Assembly (NCBI RefSeq): GCF_000702945.1
Contig: NZ_JNLE01000005.1
Location: 1,488,001 to 1,552,000 of the forward strand
Source: Clostridium sp. KNHs205
GTDB lineage: Bacteria > Bacillota > Clostridia > Lachnospirales > Lachnospiraceae
Length of the DNA: 64,000 nucleotides
Direction of reading: 5' to 3'
The position numbers were made by a program, and so were the translations under genes. Below the pieces are notes generated by a model. It did not search any database and had not been told where the DNA came from. It was given only the letters and a program-made list of their open reading frames with translations. This document shows positions 1 to 8,101 of the stretch, piece after piece; position 1 is the stretch's first letter, and every line of letters begins with the position of its first letter.

Positions 1-998
1 CCATCCAATGCTACAGAATACCAGGATTCATCGAAATAGCTTTTTTTAAAGATAAGTGAATCATTTTCGCTGGCAACGCATTTATGTATAGGGTGAGACC
101 AGCTAAAAATAAATATGCCGTCTTTTTTCAGATAAGATGCAATCCTGGTAAAAGTACTTTCAAGATCAGTAGCCCAGCCCACACCATAAACTGAATAAAC
201 ATAGTCAAAATAATCTACTGGTATTCCACATTCTTCTTCCATGGGAGAACAGATTAATTTTGCTGAATAACCACAGGCTGATAAATACTGCTCCGCCTTT
301 TCTATCTGATTCTCAGAAATGTCTATCCCCCATAATTCAGAAGCATTGTGGTCCCCATGGTATTGCAGTGAATGCCCGGTTCCGCAGCCTATTTCTAACA
401 ACTTTTTCCCTGAAACATCCCCAAAGAGATGACACTTTTCCTCCGAGACAAATGCTCCATACATAGGAAGTGCCGTTGTACCTATTACCTCATTTCCTTT
501 TGTGTCCCAAAAAGAACCGTTGGTTTTATGAATATCCTTCTTGTCCATATCAACCGTAATGGCATATCCGACTTCACCAGCTCCTATAATATTAGTTCTG
601 TGATTAGGATTCTTTTTCATACCAATCCCCTCCATTAATATTAGTTTGAAGGTCAGGCGTGGAAATGTTTTCAGCGCTACCCCTTCGTCTCGAGCCAAAG
701 AAGGCGCTGCTCCGTGAAACCGGCTGAAGGCTCTTGAAAAAGCAGCTTGAGAATCATATCCATAGCGCATAGCTATATCTATTATTTTTTCACCTTTTCT
801 GATATCTTCTGCAGCTACTGATAATCGCCTGCGGCGAATGTATTCGGACAATGGGATCTGTGCTAAAAAAGAAAAAATTCGGCGAAATTCCCACTCTGAA
901 CAGTTCAATATTTTTGCTGCCGCATAATAGTCAATATCTCCAGATAGATTATTTTCAACATAATCAAGTGCTTGGTTCATACACCTCTGCCAATCCAT
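1..998 (-). CDS. AraC-type HTH fused to SAM-dependent methyltransferase (3' end cut by window)
   Basis: Reading leftward from an ATG at 998 (RBS GGAGGTGAGG just upstream) there is one uninterrupted frame to the window edge, so the C-terminus is missing. Residues about 1-105 are an AraC/XylS double helix-turn-helix: the second HTH reads IAMRYGYDSQAAFSRAFSR followed by FHGAAPS. From about residue 127 the frame continues into a class I methyltransferase with the SAM-binding motif LLEIGCGTGHS near residues 200-210, then GIDISENQIEKA. An internal ATG at 620 has its own GGAGGGG ribosome binding site, so the methyltransferase could also be made alone. AraC domains fused to other enzymes are known (Ada is one); the target here is unknown. 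Both domain calls are firm, the substrate is not inferable. Confidence 0.8.
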   Translation of the reverse strand, partial: MDWQRCMNQALDYVENNLSGDIDYYAAAKILNCSEWEFRRIFSFLAQIPLSEYIRRRRLSVAAEDIRKGEKIIDIAMRYGYDSQAAFSRAFSRFHGAAPSLARDEGVALKTFPRLTFKLILMEGIGMKKNPNHRTNIIGAGEVGYAITVDMDKKDIHKTNGSFWDTKGNEVIGTTALPMYGAFVSEEKCHLFGDVSGKKLLEIGCGTGHSLQYHGDHNASELWGIDISENQIEKAEQYLSACGYSAKLICSPMEEECGIPVDYFDYVYSVYGVGWATDLESTFTRIASYLKKDGIFIFSWSHPIHKCVASENDSLIFKKSYFDESWYSVALD

Positions 999-1298
999 AA
1001 CCTCACCTCCTGTTACTAATATAGCAAGAATTCAGGGACAAATCATTGCATTAGGTGTATTTAGATGCAATGGGAATGATATTTGAAATATATATTATAC
1101 TAATATAATATCATAGATACAGCTATATTGGATTTACTTTTATTAAAGGGTAGGATACTCATTTAGAGCTGTAAAAAAAGTATAACGGTAAATATCGTAC
1201 TCATTAAAATAACAACTGGTGGTTTATTAAATGATTTTAATAAAGAAAGCCTGGAAATCATTTTTATATGGCTTCCCAGGCTAGTTTCCCAATTACTA

Positions 1299-1310
1299 TT
1301 ACTCAAACTC
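1299..1310 (-). repeat. att-like copy of guaA 3' end (leftmost)
   Basis: The + strand reads TTACTCAAACTC, i.e. GAGTTTGAGTAA on the minus strand, close to the real guaA end GAGTTTGAATAA at 13234. A GGCTTCCCAGG arm lies about 20 bases to its left, as at the guaA terminator. It probably marks the outer end of the island region. Confidence 0.5.
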
Positions 1311-1490
1311 CAGATTGACAGTTTGGTGTATAAACAGAAATCATCGATTTTAAGGGCTTTTTAGGAAGATAAATAACTATAAAATGATATAAAAAAATGA
1401 AAAAATACAATTTTAATGCAATGGAGTACATTCATATTCTACTATTTCTTTAATGACAATAAATTCAAAATCTCAATATTACTTTCAAAG

Positions 1491-1520
1491 TAGACGTTCG
1501 GAAATGATCGTCTATTTTTT
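1491..1520 (+). terminator. terminator-like hairpin
   Basis: TAGACG (1491-1496) pairs with CGTCTA (1509-1514) and is followed by TTTTTT. No clear upstream + strand gene accompanies it, so it may be the leftover end of a deleted gene. Confidence 0.5.
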
Positions 1521-1646
1521 ATTTGAGAAAAGAATCTTTATATGACATATAGTATTAAGCAAACAGCTAAGATACTTTTAACAATAATTGTATTTAACAT
1601 ATATGAATGATATAATAATCTTATCCTTTGGATATGGAGGCATCAA

Positions 1647-2510
1647 ATGATGACATATTTAAAAACTAATCCCAGTATAATTATTTCTACACTTTCACTG
1701 ATTGTAGCACTTTTGGCATTTATGGTGAATCGAAAAACATCCAAATTAAACAGCTATAATCAAAAGGCATGTTATAATGTTTTTTTGATTAAAAAAGGCT
1801 TATTGGCACATTTGAAAAATAAATATGATTTTAATGTCAAAATATATCCCTCTATATTATCAGAGGTTATTCCTTTTAATTATAGCTTATGTATTCGACC
1901 CTACATTGGCGGTATCTACAGAACACAGATTTTTTCTACTTTTGACAATGAGTACTCTCTAGGTATAGATAGAACACTTCCTGTAATTTTATTAGCAAAG
2001 CCCAAAGGTCTTTCCCCTAAAAAGTATGCCAATAAAGCAGAGTACTATCTGTCTTCTACTCCCCAATTTCCATATGCGTATGCCTCTGGAAAATTTGATG
2101 AAAATACTAGAAAGCCTGATAGACAATTAAACCGGTATCATTTTTACATTGAAATTACAGATTATTGTAATAATATAGAAATATGGTACATGTCTTTTTC
2201 ACTTTTACTCAGCAACATTAAAGAAGGAAAAGGGAAATGGTATAAATGTACTTATTACCATGGGTATGAATATTATACTTTTAATGACATAAACATCGTA
2301 TCACCAAAAGATATTCCCAAAAATCTTGACCGAACAAATAATTTTACTAAGACAATAGAAGAAATTGTGGGGAAAAAAGAAAATTCTCTTGATTCTATTA
2401 ATTTAATTGAACATGGATTTGATAAAATGGAATATGATTTTCAGCTATATGAAATGAAAGAATATATAGCTTTTTTAAAAAGACTTCGTGAAAATAAATT
2501 ATATAATTAA
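1647..2510 (+). CDS. Hypothetical protein with one N-terminal membrane anchor
   Basis: A 287-residue protein that I do not recognise. Residues about 9-27 (SIIISTLSLIVALLAFMV) form a single membrane helix followed by basic residues (NRKTSK), which predicts an N-in anchored protein with a large soluble domain. The rest is rich in Tyr, Asn, Ile and Lys with no motif I can name. The start is supported by GGAGG six bases upstream. It sits alone between two att-like repeats (1299 and 2519), and its base composition is markedly more AT-rich than the core genes to the right, in line with horizontal transfer. It could be the sensor or effector of a lost cassette, but nothing in the sequence proves this. 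Confidence 0.7.
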   Translation: MMTYLKTNPSIIISTLSLIVALLAFMVNRKTSKLNSYNQKACYNVFLIKKGLLAHLKNKYDFNVKIYPSILSEVIPFNYSLCIRPYIGGIYRTQIFSTFDNEYSLGIDRTLPVILLAKPKGLSPKKYANKAEYYLSSTPQFPYAYASGKFDENTRKPDRQLNRYHFYIEITDYCNNIEIWYMSFSLLLSNIKEGKGKWYKCTYYHGYEYYTFNDINIVSPKDIPKNLDRTNNFTKTIEEIVGKKENSLDSINLIEHGFDKMEYDFQLYEMKEYIAFLKRLRENKLYN

Positions 2511-2518
2511 GCCTCTAA

Positions 2519-2530
2519 CTATTCAAACTC
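2519..2530 (-). repeat. att-like copy of guaA 3' end
   Basis: CTATTCAAACTC on the + strand, GAGTTTGAATAG on the minus strand, matching the guaA terminal codons except for the last stop base. It lies directly after the end of the membrane-anchored protein gene. No GGCTTCCC arm is visible next to this copy. Confidence 0.5.
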
Positions 2531-2650
2531 AGCGCCTAGAATCATTTATCAGATACATTTATTTCTGTTTATTGTTTATAAATCGCTGAAGTCCACATAT
2601 TATTTTGTTTTTCATATGGCGTGAAGATATTTTAGAATCAAAATAGAATC

Positions 2651-3071
2651 AATAATTTACTTGCTGGCGGTATTAATGAAGTGACCATAAGAAAATATGA
2701 AGCCGGTGACAAAAAAACCAAAACCTGACCAGCTTCTTAAAATTTCCAATGCTCTTGGCATAAGTATCAATTTATTTACGGATTTTGATATAGAAACAGT
2801 TTCAGATGTGCTGTCCTTAATCTTTAAAATGGACGAGCAGGTGGATGTGGGTTTTCAGGGAAAGAAGAATTCAAGGGGTGCGATTGATCCAAAGACATTG
2901 ACATTGCGTTTTAATCATCCACAGATAAATGAAAGACTATCTAAGTGGACACAGGCGAAAACTGCTTTACATAAGACTATTGATTCTAAGGATGAATTCG
3001 CAAGTGTTGAGGAATATAATTCTGAAGTAGCGGAATTGGAATATGTGAGAGAATTAAGCAGAGCATGGTGA
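2651..3071 (+). pseudogene. Truncated, frameshifted XRE-family regulator
   Basis: The upstream frame (from about 2651) reads GGINEVTIRKYEAGDKK, the recognition helix of a Cro/C1-type HTH, then runs into a stop. The frame starting at 2697 continues the same protein as KPKPDQLLKISNALGISI. The switch occurs at a run of seven A at 2711-2717, so one extra A has broken the gene, and the first half of the HTH is missing altogether. The C-terminal part resembles in layout the intact regulator at 8500-9441 (HTH, linker, then a Trp-containing segment with WTQAKTALHK here and WYRAKSQLL there). A copy of that regulator's operator half-site TATTTCTGT lies upstream at 2560-2568, pointing to a decayed relative of the same element type. 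The homopolymer could also be a sequencing error, but the missing N-terminus would remain. Confidence 0.7.
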
Positions 3072-3149
3072 ATAGTAATTTGATAGTGAAGAAGGATACC
3101 CTTCGCTTATATTCTAAAATTCTTTAATACAAATGGAAGGATAACAATT

Positions 3150-4055
3150 ATGAACTTAAAAAAATTCAAATCTGTATATGGAAATGATCAAATCTTGGAG
3201 GAAAACTTTGTAACATTTAGGATTTGGGCTGAAAATACCTATATTTCATTTAAAAAATATTTCGATATACAAAAAGCGGAGTTACAACAGTTTTCATCTC
3301 CTAATGAAGATTTTAACTTCTCAGACTCCTACCAAGAATTTATCCAGGAATGGGATTATATATCTATATTCAATATAATTAATGTGTATAGTGAAATGAA
3401 TTGGCCACTTGATGAAAAACACTCATCACAATCAGTTCAATTCTACCCAGAGCATGATGCATTTGGATATCAAACCTACTTTTCTGATATATATCAAAAA
3501 GTCCAAGGAATCAAAGATAATATTGAATTCTTTTATGCATTAATAATATTAATTGATGGAATACAAAAAAATACTCCTCTTTATGCACACTATGCATCTA
3601 TAATATATAAAGGTGTAAAAAAATATGAATTAAGTAGTGCAAGAGTAGTTTTAGAAACTAAGGAAACTAAAAAGGTATTTGTTGCTATGAGTTTTGATAA
3701 AAAATTAAAAACTGCAAGATCAAATATCGAAAAAGCAATCAAAGATACTGGATATACTCCTATACTTATTGATGTTAAAGAACACAATAATCAAATTGTA
3801 CCAGAAATCTTTAAAGAAATATCAGATAGTCATTTTATAATTGCCGATTTAACAGGGCAAAGAGGTGGTGTATATTTTGAAGCTGGTTATGCTCTAGCTA
3901 ATAATAAGCCTTTAATTCTTTCATGCGCACAAACCGAATTTAAAAAAGTGCATTTTGATGTTGCACAAATCAACACTATCTTTTGGGAAGATGAATATGA
4001 TCTATATGAAAGATTAAAGGCACGCATTGATTCAACAATTGGCAATGCTATATAA
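3150..4055 (+). CDS. Nucleoside 2-deoxyribosyltransferase/TIR-like domain protein
   Basis: A 301-residue soluble protein. The N-terminal part, about residues 1-165, is unrecognised and looks helical. The C-terminal 130 residues have the signature of the nucleoside deoxyribosyltransferase-like fold: KKVFVAMSF at 174-182, then IIADLTGQRGGVYFEAGYA at about 230-248, followed by NNKPLIL. In that family the Asp of ADLTG and the Glu of FEAGYA line the nucleotide pocket. Related TIR/NDT-like domains act as NAD or nucleotide hydrolysing effectors in phage defence, but metabolic members exist too. Its position as a lone AT-rich gene between att-like repeats makes an effector role more attractive than purine salvage. 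The start has AAGGA upstream (AATGGAAGGATAACAATT). Confidence 0.65.
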   Translation: MNLKKFKSVYGNDQILEENFVTFRIWAENTYISFKKYFDIQKAELQQFSSPNEDFNFSDSYQEFIQEWDYISIFNIINVYSEMNWPLDEKHSSQSVQFYPEHDAFGYQTYFSDIYQKVQGIKDNIEFFYALIILIDGIQKNTPLYAHYASIIYKGVKKYELSSARVVLETKETKKVFVAMSFDKKLKTARSNIEKAIKDTGYTPILIDVKEHNNQIVPEIFKEISDSHFIIADLTGQRGGVYFEAGYALANNKPLILSCAQTEFKKVHFDVAQINTIFWEDEYDLYERLKARIDSTIGNAI

Positions 4056-4112
4056 AGACGAATCAGTACAACAACTCTTAAAATAGAATCAAACTAGAAT
4101 CACAAAAAAAAC

Positions 4113-4149
4113 AACGCTACAACCCTTCATTTTACTGGGTTGTAGCGTT
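4113..4149. terminator. Strong hairpin, likely bidirectional terminator
   Basis: AACGCTACAACCC (4113-4125) pairs perfectly with GGGTTGTAGCGTT (4137-4149). The minus strand side is followed by a run of eight T. It would stop transcripts from the left-pointing DUF262 operon and possibly the right-pointing gene ending at 4055. Confidence 0.65.
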
Positions 4150-4157
4150 TCTTCATG

Positions 4158-4169
4158 TCACTCAAACTC
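4158..4169 (-). repeat. att-like copy of guaA 3' end
   Basis: TCACTCAAACTC, identical over these 12 bases to the copy at 9861-9872. The minus strand reads GAGTTTGAGTGA. It directly follows the hairpin at 4113-4149, as the copy at 9861 follows its own hairpin. Confidence 0.5.
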
Positions 4170-4227
4170 TTGCTGGGCATTTTACCACAACTCGCCAAAT
4201 GCATAAGGCTTCCCAGACTCGTTGCTA

Positions 4228-4239
4228 CTATTCAAACTC
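4228..4239 (-). repeat. att-like copy of guaA 3' end
   Basis: CTATTCAAACTC. On the minus strand ATC GAG TTT GAA TAG would encode the same Ile-Glu-Phe-Glu-stop that ends guaA. GGCTTCCCAG lies about 20 bases to the left. Only 60 bases separate it from the copy at 4158, so two element ends abut here. Confidence 0.55.
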
Positions 4240-4404
4240 GATAGTTAGTACTATATATTGTATTTCATTATTTCTTTTTGCACTATATTTTGTATTTTTA
4301 TTCTGTATATTCCATCATTTCCATTGATTTTTGAAGAATTTTGCTGACAAAATGACGACATTTCGTTTTACAACTACTTGTTTTTCTACAATTTAATTAG
4401 GTTT

Positions 4405-5631
4405 TTAAGACGCACCATTTTCATTTTTCTCTAAAATTGAAATAATATCCGTCGATATATTATTTCTAAATTTCAAAGCATTAAATGACCTATTAAACAC
4501 CTTGTTTTTCTTATATAAATAGGACATAAGATTTCTCATATTTGTACTTGACGCATTGTACGTATCATCTCCTAATGGACTATTTTCCATAATCGTTTTT
4601 ATGTCTTCAAGCAATAATGGATGATTCAAATCTACATCAAAGTAATAAAATATCGTGGCTAGAACCATAGATACACCTGTATGGAACTTAGTTGAGCGCT
4701 TGTCTTCTCCCTTAAAAATTGCAATAGAAAACGGATATTCTACTGCCTCTGCTAACTTCAACATAAAAAAGTTAAATTTATTAAATTCATTTTTTATTGC
4801 TTGGAGTGTTTCGCTCCCTGTTTTGTATGCATTTGAACGTTCCTCAAGATATTTATTTGCAATCTCAACTCCATCTTTATACATTACATTTGGTCCATTA
4901 TTTATGATGCTTAAAATTATACATAGTTCCTGATGATTTCTTTGTTTATTTTTTCTATCACTTGTAACATTATATATTTTTATAAGCTGTGCGGACATAT
5001 CTGCTTTTTCAATATTTTCAATATTGTGGTTCAGAAAATTAGTAATATAAAGACTAGTAGATGAATAAAAGGTCGCCATTGACATTTCATGTCTTTCAAG
5101 AGGCTTAGTATTTCGATTATATCTTTTAAATAACTCAATCTCCATGTCATCACTCGAAAATGACTCAAACTCTAATACAGAAAGATGACTTCCAAGAATT
5201 TTAAATTTTATTTCTTTATCAAGTTGAGAAAATCTCTTATTTTTAAATTTTTCATTATCTTTTAAAAGTTCTAAGTCAGTAAGAGAAAATTTATCCTTTA
5301 TAAACCTATAAATAGCAGTCAATCTATGTTGTCCATCCATAACATGTCTTAGCTGAATCCCATCGTTTCCAGTTCTAACCAAAAATATTTCAGGAATAGG
5401 AATTCCTACTATAATTGACTCAATTATTGAGCTTTCTTCCTTTGCTTTTGATCGGTATTCTCTTTGATAATCTGGACTTAAAATAATCCCCTGCAAGAAT
5501 TCCAGTTGATCTTCCTCACTTAATTCTTCACTAGCTTTCTTTAGATATCTTTCACCTTTATCTATAAAATTAACCATGTCCTGAATGGATATAAGTGGTC
5601 TAGTATACTCTACTTTTAACGGTAATTCCAT
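4405..5631 (-). CDS. DUF262 (GmrS/ParB-like) domain protein
   Basis: A 408-residue protein starting at an ATG at 5631 preceded by AAGGAGACCGTAATA. DUF262 hallmarks are present: SPDYQREYR (52-60) corresponds to the P-x-YQR motif, and VMDGQHRLTAIYRF (97-110) is the DGQHR nucleotide-binding motif shared with ParB-fold nucleases. In GmrSD type IV restriction enzymes DUF262 is the NTP-dependent half and is fused to a DUF1524 HNH nuclease. I see no H-N-H motif in the C-terminal 250 residues, so the partner nuclease function is missing or supplied elsewhere. The gene begins 16 bases after the end of the FRG-domain gene, so the two are very likely cotranscribed. A role in phage or plasmid defence is inferred from the domain and island location. 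Confidence 0.75.
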   Translation of the reverse strand: MELPLKVEYTRPLISIQDMVNFIDKGERYLKKASEELSEEDQLEFLQGIILSPDYQREYRSKAKEESSIIESIIVGIPIPEIFLVRTGNDGIQLRHVMDGQHRLTAIYRFIKDKFSLTDLELLKDNEKFKNKRFSQLDKEIKFKILGSHLSVLEFESFSSDDMEIELFKRYNRNTKPLERHEMSMATFYSSTSLYITNFLNHNIENIEKADMSAQLIKIYNVTSDRKNKQRNHQELCIILSIINNGPNVMYKDGVEIANKYLEERSNAYKTGSETLQAIKNEFNKFNFFMLKLAEAVEYPFSIAIFKGEDKRSTKFHTGVSMVLATIFYYFDVDLNHPLLLEDIKTIMENSPLGDDTYNASSTNMRNLMSYLYKKNKVFNRSFNALKFRNNISTDIISILEKNENGAS

Positions 5632-5647
5632 TATTACGGTCTCCTTC

Positions 5648-6823
5648 CTACATATGTTCTTTAATAAATCGAATAGTTTTAACCATATTATCTTTATCTG
5701 GATATATATTTTCAAATGTTATACCTAATTTAAACAGCTCTTTTAATATATCTTCTTTGCAATTCTTATCAATTACAGCTATTTTGGTATAGTTCGACAG
5801 CATTGCATCCAATGAGTCGCTTGCTTCCACCTTTAAAAAACAACCTTTTTGAAAATGTATCCGTTCATTACAATTTCCCACACGAACAAAGTATGATTTA
5901 TCAGAATATTCTCGCTGTAAAGCCATTTTTAATTCATTATCTGAAAAATCAACAAGTTTTCGTTCTGACTTTATTGTACTTTTGTTATGCGATAGAGCAT
6001 CGACAAAATAAACTATAGAATGATTATCTATATAGTCATATTCTTCCACTGCAAAAAGTAGGGATATCAGATGGGCTTCTGTAAAATCTAAATAATTAGT
6101 TGGTAAGCCAAAGTGCTGACCATATGCTCTCAATTCTTCATTGTTCTTTTTTTCTGTTTTATCATCATAATATAGTACACGTTGCTTAAATGTTGATTCA
6201 TATTGAGACAAATGTCCTATGTAACCATCTTTGTATAACCTATGCAGAGATGGTTCTAATTTATATGTACAATCCTTCTGGCCTCTCGATACATAATTAT
6301 TTTCTTCAAACGTACTTATAAACTCAATATATGCACCTACGCTATCAATAAAAATTATGTTATCTAAGGGAACCCCTAGTTTTTTTGATAACGTTTCCAC
6401 AACATTATCATCGCCCCATTTTTTAATGTCTGAAATTCTACTTTTGATCATACTTTCTTCCGAAAAATCATATTTAATTTGAAGAATATTGTCTTGTATT
6501 TCAACCTCATCTGGCTCAAGGATTTTAGAAAATAATGAGTATACCATTTTTTTATCATTATCAATTATTTCTGCTTCAACGTCACCCTGAATAATTTCTA
6601 TTGACTGTTCGATTTTTATTTTTTGAAAGACGTTGAAGAGAATTTTTTGCTTTTCTTCTTCATTTTCATTTTTTTTAATAAATTCATCAATTTCTTGATC
6701 TGTCTTTTCTAACTTTTCAATTGATTTAAAGTCTCTGATTTCAGGTTTTTGTAATATTTCATCAACATCATTTGTATTATTCATGATAACGGATACTATT
6801 TTATACAAATCATCTAATACCAC
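5648..6823 (-). CDS. FRG-domain protein
   Basis: A 391-residue protein with a GTG start at 6823 placed eight bases after AGGAGG. The C-terminal half carries the FRG domain: YVSRGQ (177-182), LEPSLHR (189-195) and YGQHFGLPTNYLDFT (234-248), the Arg-Gly-Gln and QHxGLPTxLLDxT signatures. The first 160 residues are acidic, charged and unrecognised, and may be a sensing or interaction region. The FRG domain occurs mostly in poorly characterised proteins of phages and genomic islands; its biochemistry is not established to my knowledge. The gene is first in a two-gene operon with DUF262. Lys-, Asp- and Ile-rich composition matches the rest of the island rather than the core genome. Confidence 0.75.
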   Translation of the reverse strand: MVLDDLYKIVSVIMNNTNDVDEILQKPEIRDFKSIEKLEKTDQEIDEFIKKNENEEEKQKILFNVFQKIKIEQSIEIIQGDVEAEIIDNDKKMVYSLFSKILEPDEVEIQDNILQIKYDFSEESMIKSRISDIKKWGDDNVVETLSKKLGVPLDNIIFIDSVGAYIEFISTFEENNYVSRGQKDCTYKLEPSLHRLYKDGYIGHLSQYESTFKQRVLYYDDKTEKKNNEELRAYGQHFGLPTNYLDFTEAHLISLLFAVEEYDYIDNHSIVYFVDALSHNKSTIKSERKLVDFSDNELKMALQREYSDKSYFVRVGNCNERIHFQKGCFLKVEASDSLDAMLSNYTKIAVIDKNCKEDILKELFKLGITFENIYPDKDNMVKTIRFIKEHM

Positions 6824-6920
6824 CTATATTTCCTCCTATCGTATTTTATCAGCATATATTTCCATATGTTTTTATCAATAATCTTTGCTCTTTTCATAAA
6901 CTTGTTGTAAGTCTTTCCAA

Positions 6921-6965
6921 TTGGTTGGTTTGGTTGAATTGGTTGAATTGGTTGATTTGGTTGAT
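6921..6965. repeat. Five 9-bp tandem repeats
   Basis: The unit TTGGTTGAA/T is repeated five times without interruption (the first copy is TTGGTTGGT). It lies between the replication initiator gene and the FRG operon. Short direct repeats next to a replication gene can be initiator-binding iterons, but no experiment-independent proof is visible. Confidence 0.75.
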
Positions 6966-6976
6966 TTTTTATCCAA

Positions 6977-7987
6977 TCACCTTTCCTGTATTATCCAACG
7001 ACCATTTCTGTTTGATCCATACCGTTTGATTTTTTTATCATCTTTCAACTTCTTAATGTTATATTTTACTTGATTTGAAGTCCAACCTAATGCTTCCTGT
7101 ATCTCAATTGTTTTTATTTGAGGTTTTTCACTTAGTAATAATAATAATGCTTCTTCTGCACTGCTATCATTTTGACTTTTATGACCAGATACCTTTCCAT
7201 CATTTATACTACTTGCATCGTAGGTTTCACCATTATTAAAAGTAATGGTTCTATCTGTGGCGATAATCTCACTCATATAGTCAAGCAAAGCATCTACCAT
7301 TGCACCATCTCCATCAAAAACCAAAGTTTCGTAACTGATTAGATATTTCAGTTCCTCTATGACACGTGCTTTGATTTCATATTGTGATAACTGGCACTCC
7401 CTACATTCTTGTAATAGATGGTGATAAGATAAGATTTGACACAGCTCACAATATTCAAACCTTTCTATCAGCTCTTGCATTGGAACCAGACTTTTTGATA
7501 TCGTAGGTCTTACTTCCATCTCTCCATCCTTCCTCTGAAAGATTGATTGATGATTATTTACTCTTTTGTTATTTACTTTGTTATTAATTACTTGTGTTGG
7601 ATGTTCCGTATGCGGTATGCCCGTAATCGAAGGAACCGTTTTCGATTTCTCCGTGAACGGATTTACCGTAATCGGATTTTCCAATTGCGGTGGAACTGGT
7701 ACCTGATGCACTTCAATCACATTTTTACCAAAGCGCCCTCTCCCAGTTCTCTCTTGTCCACCAGTCAGATATCCTCTTTTCATTAATTCATTCACACTAG
7801 AACGGATACAATCTACTCCGTCTGGTAGAATTTTTGAAAAGCCTTTCAAATTAAAATCCCAATTGTCTGATAGGGACAATATCGTTACCAGCATTCCTCG
7901 ATCTCTCAAACTAAGCTTTTTATCAAGTAAAATATCTTTGCTTACATTCACATATAGTCCCTGGGTTTTATTCTTTAAAACTGCCAA
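6977..7987 (-). CDS. Replication initiator-like protein (RepA_N/DUF6017 type)
   Basis: A 336-residue protein with a TTG start (7987) behind AAAGGAG. The N-terminal 100 residues are a winged-helix domain typical of RepA/DnaD-like initiators of Firmicute plasmids and integrative elements (LSLRDRGMLVTILSLSDNW, then SSVNELMKRGYL). A polar linker follows (about 100-165). The segment from about 170 to 260 (ELIERFEYCELCQILSYHHL ... ATDRTITFNNGETYDASSI) resembles DUF6017, found at the end of such proteins. The last 60 residues form an additional winged helix (TIEIQEALGWTSNQVKYNIK). The TTG start and the antisense RNA candidate in its leader suggest tight dosage control. It argues that this island comes from an ICE or plasmid-like element. 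Confidence 0.7.
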   Translation of the reverse strand: MAVLKNKTQGLYVNVSKDILLDKKLSLRDRGMLVTILSLSDNWDFNLKGFSKILPDGVDCIRSSVNELMKRGYLTGGQERTGRGRFGKNVIEVHQVPVPPQLENPITVNPFTEKSKTVPSITGIPHTEHPTQVINNKVNNKRVNNHQSIFQRKDGEMEVRPTISKSLVPMQELIERFEYCELCQILSYHHLLQECRECQLSQYEIKARVIEELKYLISYETLVFDGDGAMVDALLDYMSEIIATDRTITFNNGETYDASSINDGKVSGHKSQNDSSAEEALLLLLSEKPQIKTIEIQEALGWTSNQVKYNIKKLKDDKKIKRYGSNRNGRWIIQER

Positions 7988-8004
7988 AAAATCACTCCTT
8001 TCAA

Positions 8005-8033
8005 TTGAAAAGGGGCGGCGACTATGCTAGAAT
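8005..8033 (+). promoter_or_regulatory. Promoter for candidate antisense RNA
   Basis: TTGAAA (8005-8010), a 17-base spacer, TAGAAT (8028-8033). It points rightward, against the rep gene leader, and no protein gene lies on this strand until 8500. Confidence 0.55.
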
Positions 8034-8039
8034 ACATTT

Positions 8040-8101
8040 ATATGTAACGTACATGCATAGTCATGTGCCCAAGCTCCTGCGCCAACAGGAGCTTTTTCTT
8101 T
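8040..8101 (+). ncRNA. Candidate antisense RNA controlling the rep gene
   Basis: A transcript from the promoter at 8005-8033 would be about 60 bases and end at a strong terminator: AAGCTCCTG (8071-8079) pairs with CAGGAGCTT (8086-8094), loop CGCCAA, then TTTCTTTT. It is fully complementary to the untranslated leader of the minus-strand rep mRNA that starts at 7987. In the mRNA the loop reads UUGGCG, which contains a YUNR (UUGG) U-turn motif common in antisense recognition loops of plasmid copy-control systems. No coding potential was seen. Existence of the RNA is inference. Confidence 0.55.

Larger units (their letters stand above)
999..1646. other. AT-rich spacer, no gene seen
   Basis: About 650 bases without a credible ORF. 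It holds an att-like guaA 3'-end copy at 1299-1310 and a hairpin at about 1247-1281 whose arms contain AGCCTGG and CCAGGCT. A + strand terminator-like hairpin lies at 1491-1520. An 18-codon ORF near 1397 has no RBS worth trusting. Confidence 0.6.

Noticed and set aside
4405-5631. Chromosome/plasmid partition ParB as identity of the DUF262 protein
   Set aside because: The DGQHR motif is shared, but there is no HTH segment, no parA neighbour and no parS-like site; DUF262 spacing (P-x-YQR then DGQHR) fits better.
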